The position numbers and the translations under genes were made by a program. Under the pieces are notes generated by a model. It worked only from the letters and a program-made list of their open reading frames with translations. It was not told the origin of the DNA and searched no databases. A stretch of 64,000 nt of DNA from Psococerastis gibbosa (lineage: Eukaryota; Arthropoda; Insecta; Psocodea; Psocidae): assembly GCA_963971405.1 (NCBI GenBank), contig OZ020484.1:52997151-53061150 (forward strand), written 5' to 3'. Of this stretch, positions 11,701-22,500 are shown one piece after another (positions within the stretch are counted from its first letter, which is position 1; the number at the start of each line of letters is the position of its first letter).

Positions 11701-13177
11701 GGGTGGACCTCCTGATTATAATGGATTCCGAACCACTTGGGGAACATGGTAAAGTCACACGATTAAATCGGAGGTGACCAGGACTCGACTTATACTGCCT
11801 GAGCGAGTTATCATGTCCCACCAGGTTCCCCTGCCAACGCTGTGCACACTACCAAGTTGCCGCAGTTTGAAACATGCTCTGCTCTAATGGAATCAACATG
11901 GTAAGGCCGTTGGCTAATATATTATTATATATATTCATGTTGCTGCAAAGGGGACCACGTCTTACAATGCTCGCGGCTGGGGGGGGGGGGCAAGTTGGAT
12001 CATGCCCCCCCCCCCCACTTTACGCCCCTGAATGAGATTATATTGAAACTAGAGAATCAAGAATAACTGAATACGGTGGGGCTACAACATACGAGCTATA
12101 CCTTACAGGGGCATCAAGTTTACCACTACACCACGGTTTCCACTGTTGTTATTGTTGTGTTGTTGCTCGGTAGCCAAAGGCTAATTTGAAAAACCTCTTG
12201 GTCCTAATGTCCAGAATAAATGTCTGCTCCCGCTGTACTACAGCTGAAGTTGTACACTCGACTTTCTTCGCCTTTCTTCTTTTTAAAAGACGACACTGTT
12301 CCACACGCACGAATAGCATGACTCAGTCGATTGTATTGCGCTACACTATTTGCAAAAAGTAACTTTGAGCACAAGCCAGTGGCCGAGACTTGTGCAAATC
12401 CTGTAAGGTTTCTTGTAGCGTGTTGATGGATGTCCGACTCATACTGGACTAGGGAATGTAAATACGATGGAAGCAAGCCCTTGGCTATTTTAAACAGAAA
12501 TGTCACGCCTTCTATGAAAATAGATTCCTCGACCGTGTTCCACCCCAGATTGCGTCTCATGACTGCCACCTCTGCAACCCGGGTCCCTCTGGCATCTCTA
12601 GGTTTATTTAGGAGAATACACATAGCTTCTTTCACTTGCTTCTGCAGAGCGTCAAAAACGGAGCGGTTCGCCGGATAAAACACTGTTATACAGTAGTAGT
12701 AGTGCGGCCGAATTAAAGAGTTGAACAAAGTGACTTTAGCGGTACGTGGCAGAAAGAATTTCACCTTACGAAACAGCGACATTTTGCATTTCATTATACT
12801 TAAGACCGTCTCATAGTACAAATTTAAGGTAAGGCGAGAATCAATCAGTATTCCAAGATACTTGAAGGATTTGACTGTATTAAGCTATGACTAGATCAGT
12901 ACCTATTTTCTTGATACTCTAGTTCGGATATGTTAATCTATTAACACTATTGGTGGCCTCACCGGGCGGGAAAGTAAGACTGTAAAGATAATGTGGTATT
13001 CAAGATAATAGATTCTTACTCTACAAATCTTTTTTCATGTAAAATGCTTACCGAAGATATATTAAAGCGGTGGTATAGAATGTCATGGACGGCTTGTATA
13101 TTAAAACTTTCTTCGACTTTGGTGTAAGGAGCATACAAAATGTAAGTTACAGCCACAATTATTAGAACCCACTCCAT
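2741..13177 (-). CDS. ALG12: ALG12, dolichyl-P-Man:Man7GlcNAc2-PP-dolichol alpha-1,6-mannosyltransferase
   Basis: Multi-pass ER-membrane GT22 enzyme that adds the eighth mannose to the lipid-linked N-glycan precursor. Seven exons read from high to low coordinates: 13177-13052, 11118-10983, 8918-8588, 8251-8107, 7244-7018, 6384-6112, 3701-2741. All phases agree and the sum is 2199 bp (732 aa plus stop). Family motifs in order: [18 protein letters not shown] at residues 15-32, [80 protein letters not shown]. The catalytic part ends near residue 489, as in the 488-aa human protein. Residues 490-732 form an acidic Glu/Asp-rich tail with a basic end ([10 protein letters not shown]). An AG directly before the ATG suggests an upstream 5'-UTR exon. 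The introns hold a LINE, two family R copies and a long palindrome. Intron 4 is U12-type. Confidence 0.95.
4280..5810 (+). repeat. Family R element, copy 1, with insertions
   Basis: Lies in ALG12 intron 6. The family starts AAAGAACCGG...ACATGCTTTCC and ends AAATTGGAAAGCAATA, so TGCTTTCCAATTTAT is repeated inverted near the ends. Between them come a G tract next to TGACGTCA, a CAATAATGGCAGG motif, a (GACA)n tract and TTGACCATCACAAAGC. In this copy the first 50 bases are separated from the rest by about 500 bases of AT-rich DNA. A 180-bp hAT MITE sits at 5113-5292. The superfamily is unknown. It looks non-autonomous. Confidence 0.8.
5113..5292. mobile_element. hAT-type MITE nested in family R
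   Basis: It begins CAGGGACGG and ends CCGTCCCTG, a 9-bp perfect inverted repeat, flanked by the 8-bp direct repeat CATAAAAT at 5105-5112 and 5293-5300. Other family R copies show the uninterrupted site. The 8-bp duplication and CAGGG ends fit hAT. A G tract follows the left end and a C tract precedes the right end. Confidence 0.9.
7245..8106 (-). other. U12-type (minor spliceosome) intron 4 of ALG12
   Basis: The donor, read on the minus strand from 8106, is GTATCCTTTT, the U12 consensus. The 3' end reads GCCTTAATCAATGAACCCAG, with a branch-like CCTTAAT about 12-14 bases from the AG. This donor gives the exact family residues across the junction (WG then TSP, phase 0), which the alternative GTGTAT donor would not. 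A LINE fragment begins about 30 bases inside the donor. Confidence 0.8.
7481..8075 (-). mobile_element. LINE fragment: RNase H and C-terminal zinc-knuckle part
   Basis: Minus-strand frames encode [18 protein letters not shown], the end of a non-LTR RNase H domain (family: P.H.GI.GNE.AD). Downstream in another frame comes [18 protein letters not shown], matching the CxxC...H...C tail seen in Jockey/R1/I LINEs. At least one frameshift separates them. It is 5'-truncated and dead, in ALG12 intron 4. Confidence 0.75.
8987..10194 (+). repeat. Family R element, copy 2
   Basis: In ALG12 intron 2. Both ends are recognisable (GAACCGGTTCGAG at the start, ATTGGAAGGCAATAA at the end). A 329-bp foldback element at 9037-9365 interrupts it. 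It holds a 106-codon open frame from 9573 that is not preserved in copies 1 or 3, so I do not call it a gene. Confidence 0.8.
9037..9365. mobile_element. Foldback MITE flanked by TTAA (piggyBac-like)
   Basis: The terminal inverted repeats are about 75 bp and nearly perfect (left includes TAGAGTTTTAGAAAAACTTG, right its complement). TTAA flanks both sides (9033-9036 and 9366-9369), the piggyBac target duplication. The interior of about 180 bp is unrecognised. Confidence 0.7.
10375..10871. repeat. Long near-perfect palindrome with Penelope-type end motifs
   Basis: Two arms of about 235 bp meet at an AT-rich centre near 10610-10635. Each arm carries the motif CACTTGAGAATGACAATC followed by a GTCGAAACCGGTCG-type block, pointing outward. 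The sequence outside the motif (ends TATAAAGTTAAC) parallels the 3' end of the Penelope-like element at 36.2 kb. It lies in ALG12 intron 2. Confidence 0.75.
11369..12031. mobile_element. TIR element (CAGAGGCGTAAAGT ends)
   Basis: The left end CAGAGGCGTAAAGT and right end ACTTTACGCCCCTG are inverted repeats with one mismatch, flanked by AATGAG on both sides. A G tract and a C tract lie just inside the right end. It encloses a separate dispersed repeat (11565-11920). The ends fit hAT, but the visible duplication is 6 and not 8 bp. In ALG12 intron 1. Confidence 0.65.
11565..11920 (+). repeat. Dispersed repeat S3, copy 1
   Basis: It shares long stretches with 56915-57345, for example CTGCTTTAAGCAACCCTG, GGGCAGACTC and GGAACATGGTAAAGTCACAC, at roughly 80 per cent identity by eye. 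I see no tRNA boxes, TIRs or coding sense. The family is unknown. Confidence 0.65.
12204..12890 (-). mobile_element. LINE fragment: C-terminal reverse transcriptase part
   Basis: The minus-strand frame reads [18 protein letters not shown] then a 205-codon stretch with [17 protein letters not shown], the KYLG and thumb region of non-LTR reverse transcriptases (Jockey/CR1-like). It is truncated 5' of the catalytic domain. In ALG12 intron 1. Confidence 0.75.
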
Positions 13178-14020
13178 CTGTAAAACAAATAAAAACTAAT
13201 TTGTGGAAAGAAGCCAAAAAAACTAAAAATAGGAACTTCACAACTTGTACGTAAGCTAGGTCTGTATCTTATAAGACAAATTGCACTTCCCCCATTAAAG
13301 TAGCTGGTTTAGTTAACTTGCTTTAAATTTATAATATTAGTCTCATTTTATTTAGCTTACCGTTGAAGATGTTGTGCCACATAATAAATTGACAGTGCCA
13401 AAAATTGCGTAAGGCGACAGAATGTATGTTATGCAAAGGTCTGCTCAACATAAAGCTGCAATATAATACGCCAGCCTAGTCCCACTTAGCAGACCGTCAC
13501 TAAATTAAAGAGCAATTGCTTAAAATATTTAATTTAACATTTTTTCGTTACATAGATAATATCAGTTTGTTTTTGTTATTTTTAATAGTGTCACAAGAAG
13601 GTAGCAGAAAAACTTAATACAACTTGTGCCACGATAGACGATATACATGGATTACTACCACGGCACCTAGCGCACGCTGAACAAACGTCTTCACTTTTGG
13701 TCACGTGACAAAAAGGGTTATTATGGCAAGAAGTGGTTGACTCCATTGCATTCAATGCGATTTAGACGTATTTCATTGCCTGTTATATAATCTACTTACC
13801 CATTTATTGAGTTTTTCTTTGGTTTGACATAATGGTCACATCTTGCTCTGCTTATAAATGCACTAACAGGTTCAATATATGTCGAGAAACGGGAGAAAAT
13901 ATTTCTTTTCACAAGTAAGTGTTCGCATGGTTTGGTCCTTAGTTGAGGCAACATTAATGGGTTTATTTCAGTTTTCTTAATCATCATGTTAACAAATTGC
14001 ACACTTTCAATTGTCCTCAA
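13178..14020. other. ALG12 upstream region; one possible exon
   Basis: The minus strand holds an open frame (about 13801-14010, QLRTKPCEHLLVKRNIFSRF) that ends at a GTAAGT donor. It reads like protein, but I recognise no family and find no downstream exon before ALG12. Confidence that it is an exon is low. The promoter or 5' UTR of ALG12 should lie in 13178-13800. I see no clear TATA box. Confidence 0.25.
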
Positions 14021-14225
14021 GGCCGTAGCCAAGGGGGAGATCCTTGGGAGGCGGAGGGGGTGGTCGCCCCCCCCCCCCCCCCCCCGAGAGAAATAGCATT
14101 ATTCTGGTTAGAATGGACTTTTGAAGGAAATTAAGAGAAATTATTACTCAAGTAAGGTAAACGCGATATTTTTCGGGCCACCGCCCCCCCCCCCGCAAAA
14201 CTTCTTCTGAACTTCAGCCTAAGTA
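14021..14225. mobile_element. hAT-type MITE, same interior as 5113-5292
   Basis: It begins CAAGGCCGTAGCCAAGG. It shares its interior (TAGAATGGACTTTTGAAGGA, ACTCAAGTAAGG, a G/C tract at each side) with the MITE at 5113-5292. The right end (CTTCAGCCTAAG) has decayed and no clean duplication is left. Confidence 0.6.
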
Positions 14226-14536
14226 GTCCTAGTCCTCCAGAACCTAAGTTTTGATAGTGAATAAAAATAGCGAAACACACTATAAGGCAAATTTATAGAG
14301 GAAAAAAGTGTTTTTATTTCCCATTTGTCGAATTTCGTGACTTTCTTGCAAATCACATGTACTGCAAAATGTCTAGAAATTATTAGGCTTATTGATATTG
14401 ACATCCCTATATCAACAGCATTGCTCTACTATACTGCAATATTTTTTCATCGATGATAGTGCACAGAATAGTCACATCGTGTAAGCATAATAAGTAGGCT
14501 ATGAGATTTAAAAATTCGAATGCAGGTGTGGGTGGA

Positions 14537-14990
14537 TCAGGGACGGATCCAGCTCATGGGGGGGGGGTAGCTGTGGGTCAAAATAGGAAAAACCTATGTA
14601 GTTTCGATTAAATCAGAGCGTTATAAAAATTAACTTATAAAATAGATTTACCGAAGAAAAATTTTTTTTTTGGGGGGGGGAGCTGGGGGATATCCGCCCC
14701 CCTGTCTCCGTCCATGGGGTGGATCCAGGGGGGTGGGAACCTGCCTCCCTGTATCCGTCCATAGGGTGTAGCCAGAGTGGCTATTTTTCTTTTTATATTC
14801 TGCTTATTCTAGTTGAAGTGTAGTCAACGACAGATGAAGGGAGGAGCTGCCCCCAAAATCTTATAAGCTAGCCTGTTGTAAGTTGCCTAACTTATTACGT
14901 TATAATGTAAAGGATACTACATATGTTTATTATATTTTGAGCCAAATTACCCCCCCCCCCCCCCCCAATGGGCTGGATCTACTCCTGGCA
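14537..14990. mobile_element. Cluster of hAT-like MITE remnants
   Basis: It starts CAGGGACGGATCC at about 14538. Further GGATCC, CTCCGTCC and TATCCGTCC blocks follow at 14690-14765, and a C tract with GGGCTGGATC at 14952-14980. At least two overlapping decayed copies are likely. Exact ends are unclear. Confidence 0.45.
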
Positions 14991-15210
14991 TAGGTAGGAG
15001 CCTAAATTTACGAAAGTGAACACTTCAAATTTAGTCCCAATGCAATTAAATAGACGAACATGGTTAGATTGGAATAAATTGTTTGACTCACTATCTTTTG
15101 TTAAATTGCTGCTTGACACAATTTTTCTTAGTAACATATTCCTAGCTAAATATTAATAAATCTTCATAAATGCCGGTGTGTGACCATAGAATATTGTTCT
15201 GTTATAAATA

Positions 15211-15980
15211 AAAGAACCGGTCCGAGTTTATTCGAGCATGCTTTCCAATTTATCAAGTAGTAGCTAGAGAAAATGAGTAATTTCATGGTAACTAATTTTC
15301 CAATAGTTTCATTTCGGGCATCTTGGAGGGGGGGGGGGGGGGTTGTCCACCTGACGTCACTGGAGGTGAGGTAAATTCTAGATAGGTCAGACCAACAAAT
15401 TACGACACAGCAATAATGGCAGGGCACGCAATGCATTTGACAGTGAATTTTCTATATCATTTTTTCTAAAACATTTTTTTGCACAAAACCAAATATTTTT
15501 TTGGTAAAGCAACTTGTCCGGTTTCGTTACCCAATTTAACACCTAAAACATGCCTGAAGGTAGAAATCATCGATGGAAAGGTTTCACAGAAAAATTATTT
15601 TTTAGTCATTTTTCATTAAAATTTAGTTATTTTTATTTTTTTACCCCCAGAAGCGAACTATCAATGGGGCATGCGACCCCCCGCATTGTGTCAACATTAA
15701 TAACTACTACAATATATGTGAATTTAAAAGAAATCGTTTGAGCCGTTTTTGAGTAATCAATTTTTTTAGAAGTTTTTTATTAGTTTTTTGAAAATAAAAC
15801 CCCCCAAATTGAGTTAGCCCTAAATAATTTATTATATATTTATTTTTATGAACCTACATGCCAAATTTCATCAAAATCGACCGAGTAGTTCGCCCGGAAA
15901 TCGACGCACTGACAGACAGACAGAGCGACAGACCGACCATCACAAAGCTTTCCTTATACTACGTATAAATTGGAAATCAA
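15211..15980 (+). repeat. Family R element, copy 3 (uninterrupted)
   Basis: The cleanest copy. It begins AAAGAACCGGTCCGAG and has ATGCTTTCCAATTTATCAAG, a G tract, GACGTCACTGGAGG, a (GACA)n tract and the terminal ACGTATAAATTGGAAATC. At 770 bp it is my guide for the length of the family. Confidence 0.85.
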
Positions 15981-17009
15981 AAATATTACAAAAGCAGAAA
16001 ATGTAAATTAATCGAATTTAAAAAAAATTATTGAAATACATCAAATTTACAATTATGTGTATAAGGCATGGAACGCTTCTGCCATAATATCCAAGATATC
16101 AGGTTTTGTCCGTTGCCGACAGCCCTAGCGCTCCTGGTGTAATTCCAGTGTATATATATATAGTTGAGTGAGGTGGCATTAGAATTTAGAAAGCTTAACA
16201 ACAATCAACAATCAGGAACAGCACGATATTTTTTTTAAAAGTAACTTTTCAAATTAATAATTTTAATAATTTATTGTGACATGTCTGTGAACAGTAATAA
16301 CTTAATATGTGTCCCAGGTGAGAGCAAATTTAATTTTTCTCTGCAGGTAAAAGACTTGTACCCCACTTCAAGTTCTAATTCAATACAGGTTAGCTATTGT
16401 TAACTGAGATATAGGCTAGGCGAATAATCCCAGTTTTAGGCTTCGTCAAGTAGGATGCACCTAACATTAACAAACAAAAAGAACACAATTAGTTGGCATG
16501 TTAGTGGGTTAGTAAGTTAGTATTATTAGTATTTTAGCCAGGCTTGCCTCTCAAAAAATTCTCCTACAGAGTACGGACAAGTATACAACAGTTGTTTCCT
16601 GAACGCGTTTCTGAAAGCTTTGCCTTTCAGGGCTCTCATGCTGGGCGGTATACAGTTATACACTTAGTGTTTGGGTTGAGCCACAGAACAACAGCTGTCA
16701 GACTTCTGCCATTTGGCGATGTTTTTTTTGTTGTAAAATTACACTTGCATTAGCCTACAGTTGTTAGTGAGACCAAAGGAAATCCCGTGCCGTGCCGGAC
16801 CCCAAAAAATTACTTTTCTAGAACTCTAACGTTTTCCACGTTACATATTCATAGTAGTACGGTGCAGTAAGTTAGCAGCTCTAAAGTTGCGCAGGTAGGC
16901 AACATGTAACTTCAAGTAGGAGGGTCGGGCAATCCCCCCCCAATTACACACTCGAATAATGGAACAATATTCGATGCAATAAATATTGGTTGAAGAAAAA
17001 TTGGAACGT
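15981..17009. other. Intergenic, nothing recognised
   Basis: AT-rich DNA with no convincing coding frame, RNA gene or repeat end. Short open frames here (for example 16544-16753) show no family resemblance. Confidence 0.5.
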
Positions 17010-18775
17010 GTTATGTTCTACATGTTTTAAAGTAAAAGACTAGTTTTACTTATCAGTTATTCATTTAATTCATCTTTTATTTCCTTACGGTTACATTTAT
17101 ATTTTATTCCAAATACTCCATTTTCCAACTTCCAAGGAAGAACAAAGGCAGTTGGTACACCACGCTGCCACTATGCCGCAGCACCAACTACGAACTTAAA
17201 CTTAGTTCTACTTCTTAAATACCTAAACATTACAATCCTCCCTTTTTAGAATCTTACTTAACTAATAGAAATTATCGTCAAGATTAACTTAATAAATGAC
17301 AAAAGAAATACCCATTAAAAAAACATAATAATGTTACAAATTAAGTTTAGACGGAGGTTTAACAATTCTCCCCGTTCTAGTAATACTAGTTTCACCATGA
17401 AACTTTGGGATCAAAACTTTCTTTTTAACTGGTCTTCCCGACTCCACTACGTCAATGATATTATTCTTATTTGAATTCAAATCTTTTGGACCCAATGTTT
17501 CATTTAACAATTCCTCCACCAACAATTCATTTGCATTCTGCATTTCGTTCGAGTTTACCAGTTCCTCTGGACTCAATACATTGTCCGAATTACACTTTAC
17601 TTTTTCCAAACACAAATTTTCATTAGCTGGTGATAATTCAATAATTTCCTCAACACTTGAGTTTAATGCTTTCCGCATTTGATCAATATGACGTTTCACC
17701 AAACTATCTCCTGAATCCACTATAGATATGTAAATGGTGACAAACTTTTCATTATTTTTCCTTTCAACCATTTTCCACCCCTCACCCCATAATTCCTGAA
17801 CCATACCGTATCGTTGAATAGAAATCTCGGTAAACCGCCTTTCTCTTTACTTTCTTTCTTTCTCATATTTTCTTGTGCACGAAGTTTCATTATTTCAATT
17901 CGACCATTTAATTTCCTACCCAAATGCAATTCTGCTGGAGTTACCCCCGTGGTAGAGTGAACACTGTTGTTACAAGATAACACAAATCTTTGAATAGCCA
18001 AATCAACATCATTTTCAACAGTTTTCTTAAGATAATTTTTAAACGTACGTACTAAATTTTCAGCTGCTCCATTCGAAGCTGGGTGAAAAGGCGCTACTCT
18101 ATAATGTAAACATCTGTTATTACGAAAAAATTCTTCCATTTCTACGGAACAAAATGAACTACCGTTATCTTTCACTATTTTTAAAGGTATTCCAAAAATA
18201 CTGAAATATGTCCTCAAAGCTTTTATAGTTGCATTTGTCGTAATATTTTTCATGTGGTACACTTGAACCCATTTAGAATAAGCATCAATTAATACTAAAA
18301 ACATTTTGCCTTTAAAAGGACCTAAAAAATCCTAATGCAATCTCTGAGAAGGACCTTCTGGCCAGGGCCAATACCCTGCCTTTTTAGGAGGAGCATCTTG
18401 GCTAGACATACAATTCACACAATCTTTGACCATTCTTTCTATATCTGCGTCTATCCCAGGATACCATATACAATTTCTAGCAGTTGCCTTCATTTTAACA
18501 ATTCCCATATGAGTACTGTGTAACTCATCCAATACACATTTTTGTACACTTTGAGGGATAACCAGTCGATGTCCCCACATTAAGCAATCATTTTTAAGAG
18601 TCAACTCAGCTCTTTTTTCATAGAATTTATGACACTTATCTGACATTTTTACTGGCCATATACCTTCTCGAACACATTCGTAAACTTATTTTAATAACCC
18701 ATCATCTTGAATCTCTTTAGCCAAATCCTCCAAATATTTCAAACTTTTACAACTATCCATTGCCATACACGTGTA
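17010..18775 (-). mobile_element. Fossil Ty3/gypsy retrotransposon, 3' part
   Basis: Reading leftward, the minus strand shows the zinc-binding and catalytic-core regions of a Ty3/gypsy-type integrase (about 18650-17720), then a C-terminal tail (to 17334), then a polypurine tract near 17240 and one candidate LTR of about 220 bp (roughly 17236-17010, starting TGTAATG). Gag, protease, reverse transcriptase and the 5' LTR are not seen. It is broken, with about two or three breaks in the visible part. It is old enough to be decayed but still clearly recognisable. Confidence 0.8.
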
Positions 18776-18879
18776 ATAACAAAAATTCAGATTCGATCAA
18801 ATTTAAGACACACGCCTTAAATGGAGTTCTTGCGCAGGTAAAACAAAGATGGCGGGCAGTAGGAAAGGGAGGGGGTACC

Positions 18880-19035
18880 CCCTTATTTTAACATGGAGTG
18901 TATAGGCTTTCCAAAGTTTTTTAACGTAATTTATTATTGAATTAATGGGCATCAAGCAATACAGGTTTACATAAAAAATTATTTCGGGGAGGGGGGGGGG
19001 GTCCGGACCCCATGGACCACCCGCCTGGGCACGGC
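18880..19035. mobile_element. hAT-like MITE remnant, sister of 19344-19527
   Basis: It shares the interior (AACGTAATTTATTA, TACAGGTTTAC, ATTTCGGGG, CGGACCCCATGGACC) and right end (CTGGGCACGGCCATG) with 19344-19527. The left end is not recognisable. Confidence 0.6.
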
Positions 19036-19090
19036 CATGGCCACTGGAAAGTAACGATGATATATATTAATATACATTATTGATCCCAAT

Positions 19091-19262
19091 CAAGGCCGTA
19101 GCCAGGATTTTTTCGGGGGGGGGGGGGGGTTCAGAAATTTAATTGGATATAACATAGTAGTTTATATATTTCCTCTCAAAATCCGATTCTATCTAGTATC
19201 AAGCCGTTTCATCACGGTGGGGGGGGGGGAGGAAGTTGAACTCCCCCTTGGCTACGGCCATG
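19091..19262. mobile_element. hAT-type MITE upstream of EXOSC1
   Basis: The ends are CAAGGCCGTAGCCAGG and CTTGGCTACGGCCATG, inverted repeats of about 15 bp. The flanking 8-mers ATCCCAAT (19083-19090) and ATCTCAAT (19263-19270) differ by one base. A long G tract lies near each end. Confidence 0.8.
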
Positions 19263-19343
19263 ATCTCAATCGACTCTCTGATTGGATCTGGAAAATTCTT
19301 TTGTTGGCCCACTAGGATCCACTAAATGTTTTGAACATATATA

Positions 19344-19527
19344 CAAGGCTGTTCCCAGGTTATGATTTCCCCGGGGGGGGGGGGATCCAAACATTTTTTT
19401 ACGTAATTTATTAATGAATTAATGAATAAATTCTTCAAATTATACAGGTTTACCTGCAGAAATTTATTTCGGGGGATGGGGGGGGGGTGCGGACCCCATG
19501 GACCCCCCCCCCCTGGGCGCGGCCATG
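19344..19527. mobile_element. hAT-type MITE 57 bp from the EXOSC1 start codon
   Basis: The ends are CAAGGCTGTTCCCAGG and CCTGGGCGCGGCCATG. A perfect 8-bp duplication, CATATATA, lies at 19336-19343 and 19528-19535. Internal G and C tracts. It must lie in the promoter or 5' UTR of EXOSC1 if the start at 19584 is right. Confidence 0.85.
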
Positions 19528-19583
19528 CATATATATGTGTATTTTGTAACTTTAAATATTGTGGACTTCGTTCTGCCGCAAAG

Positions 19584-22500
19584 ATGCAACCACCACTTGC
19601 ATTTCTCAAGTTTTTTTCCAGTGGCTTAGGGAACGATATAATTAGACCTCTCTCGTATGTGGTCTGTCCTGGTATCGGCTATCACTATTACACAAGCCAT
19701 AGCAGCAATGCTTAATATATAACGCTAGAAATATGAATAATAACAACTAAAAACTTTAAACATCAATAACGCTCAATGCACTTTATATCCTCCATTGGCC
19801 GTACAGCTGATTTTGTTTACATTATTTTCACAATCATGCATGCGCTGTTAGCTCCGCCCCAAGATTCAAGATGTTGACGAAACGTTTGGAAATTCACTTT
19901 CAATTCGACCACGGCCCATCAGCCCTGATTCTACTGGTTCTTCATTTGACTCCGGCCGTGAAAGCCTTTGCAGTTACATTTCCATTTCTTACTTGCTAAT
20001 CAATGTTCTCGCATGGTATATTAACATAAAAACCACAAATCCTCACATTTCTTTTAGCCTACATTTTAACTCATTAAAAATATAAAAATATTCACTAATT
20101 ACTTGTTTGGGAGCCATGACTGTCATGTTGCTTTCTAGTGATGTTGCTAACGTAACCAATACTTCACTTAATTTCTTATTAACACATTAGTTTTTCTTTC
20201 AACTTCCTTCGTAAATCCTTCACATTTCAACTGTTGTTGTTGATAGTAGCATGTAATGCTAATGATTGCCAATAAATAATAATCCATCGATCACAGTAAA
20301 GTTGATTTGTGGCACCACCGAAACCGTGCAATTAACTATTCCGCATAATGTTAATCAAAGCACTCCTGAAGGCGTCCAACTGGTCGATCCTCTTGATTTC
20401 AGCAGCTAGGGAGTTTATTATAACGACTAATTCCAAAGTCAAACAGAATTTTTACCAAACATGGAATTTTTATGTTCTAAAATGAAGTTATCAGTATTCC
20501 TGATAATTCCAACTATGAACATCTTTAAAAAATTTATTTTTCTTCAAATATGCCCGGAGAAGATTGTTTTCTATCTTGTATATAAAAGTTTAGGTTTAAG
20601 ATGCACCTCATACATTTATTTTGAATGACTTGCATTATTTAATGAACAAGGTACTGCAATAACTGAAGTGAGGTCGAATTACAGAATGATATACAACTTT
20701 TTCGATTTCAACGGTAGTAAATTTCTAAGTCTATATAACAGGGAAACTTTTCGGTTAGTTTTATCAAGAATATACCTAAAGTGATCTTTAAACGAAAGGG
20801 GTAAGTCAATGTAAACACCGAGATATTTTATATTATCGACCAATTCGAGTACTTCACCCCTATTTTTAATTCAATATTAGTGACTTTATGCCCTTTGTGA
20901 TTGTGTATAGCTTTGGTTTTTTTACATTGAGGCACAATTTATTAGCCTGAAGCCATTGCATTATCCTATCAAGCTCATAATTTAAGATTTTTTATTTTAC
21001 CATTTCGTCAATATTTTAACCTATCAAGAAAATCAGAGTGTCATCCGCAAAAAGATTAATTAAAGCAATTAAGTTTCAAAATTAAGGCTAAATCATTAAT
21101 ATATATATATATTAGAAAGAGCTGTGAACCAAGCTTGGAGCCTTGCGGAACGCCGAATAGAACATCTACTTATGTGATCAGACATGATATTTCCAATTTT
21201 AACTCTCTGCTTTGTACTACATGTAAGATAATTTTTGAGTCATAGCAATACGTTTCTCCTGAACCCAACAGCATGGAGCTTATCTATAAGGAGATTGATT
21301 GCCAATGTTTCTGGTCCAAGATTACAGCAAGAACCTGTTGACCATTGTCCAAGGCAGTCCGCCACTGTTCAATTACAAATTTGCAACGACGATTCCGTGA
21401 TGACCTGAACCCCGACTGAAATGGACCGAGAATATTTTTTGAATCCAAGAGATTTTTTAATTCCTGAAAAAAATGAACCTCTATAATTTTTCCTATAATT
21501 GGTAAAACGTTTATATGGGCCTCAAATCGATTGCAAGTGCTGATCCTCTGAATTTTTCAACAGGCTTTATACAAGAAATTTTCAAACCATCAGGCATGTT
21601 ACATTGTTTCAAAGACATTTTAACGACATTATAGACCATATCACCCATTACATCCCAGCATTATGTAAGAGTAAATGCATCAGGTTGGATCGAACTTTTC
21701 TGCGTTAACTGCTCAAGAATCCTAAATATGTTATCTTTGGTAGGAATACTGAAATCAGTGAGCACATCATTTTGCTTACGAAGAATTAATTAATTTGCTC
21801 TATGCTTTAAACTGACCTTCCATAAACCAATTCTGCAATTACTAGTGTAACTATAATTAATCCCTTCTCCAAGCACTGCTCATTCCAGTACCATAACGAA
21901 ATAATTATTGCAGGACAAAGACTTTGTTTGGCCGACAAAGACCACACTTCCGGAGCTGGTACTTATGAAAGAAACGGATACATTTATGCAACGTTAGCGG
22001 GGGTAGTTCGAACTACTGAAAAGGAAACAACCACTATCGTATCTGTTCATAGTTTCAACAATCAAACAATCGTGCCCGCACCAGGAGACATTGTCACGGC
22101 AAAGGTGAGTTAACCAGAAGAGCAGCGCTCAACACTTATTTATTCAAGTGCTTACCAATCGACATGAACCTGATGCGGCGCACAGCCATAGAATCGCTGT
22201 AACCCGATCACCCCAATTTCAGACCTTCATCGTCTTCATGTTCATACATTTACCGTTTTTCCCAGTACTTGACCTAGTAACAACTGAGCCTCCAAAATAA
22301 AATCAAGGTCTAGGTTGTGCCGCTCAAGGTGATGGCGAAACTGTGGTCGCCCAAATAGGTTGGTGCAAAACCGTAGAGTCTACTTCAAAAGATTTCTAAC
22401 GCGGAGCTGACGCCGGTGCATGTTTTCTGGAAAATTCACTTGTGTGAGGTCAGCGTCAGAAATCTTCTGAAGTAAAGACAGCTGGCACTATACAGACAAC

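Noticed and set aside
13370-13433. Minus-strand exon-like stretch reading TYILSPYAIFGTVNLLCG with a GTAAGC donor, loosely like a PIGU-type membrane protein
   Set aside because: Too short, no partner exons fit between it and the ALG12 start, and the resemblance is weak.
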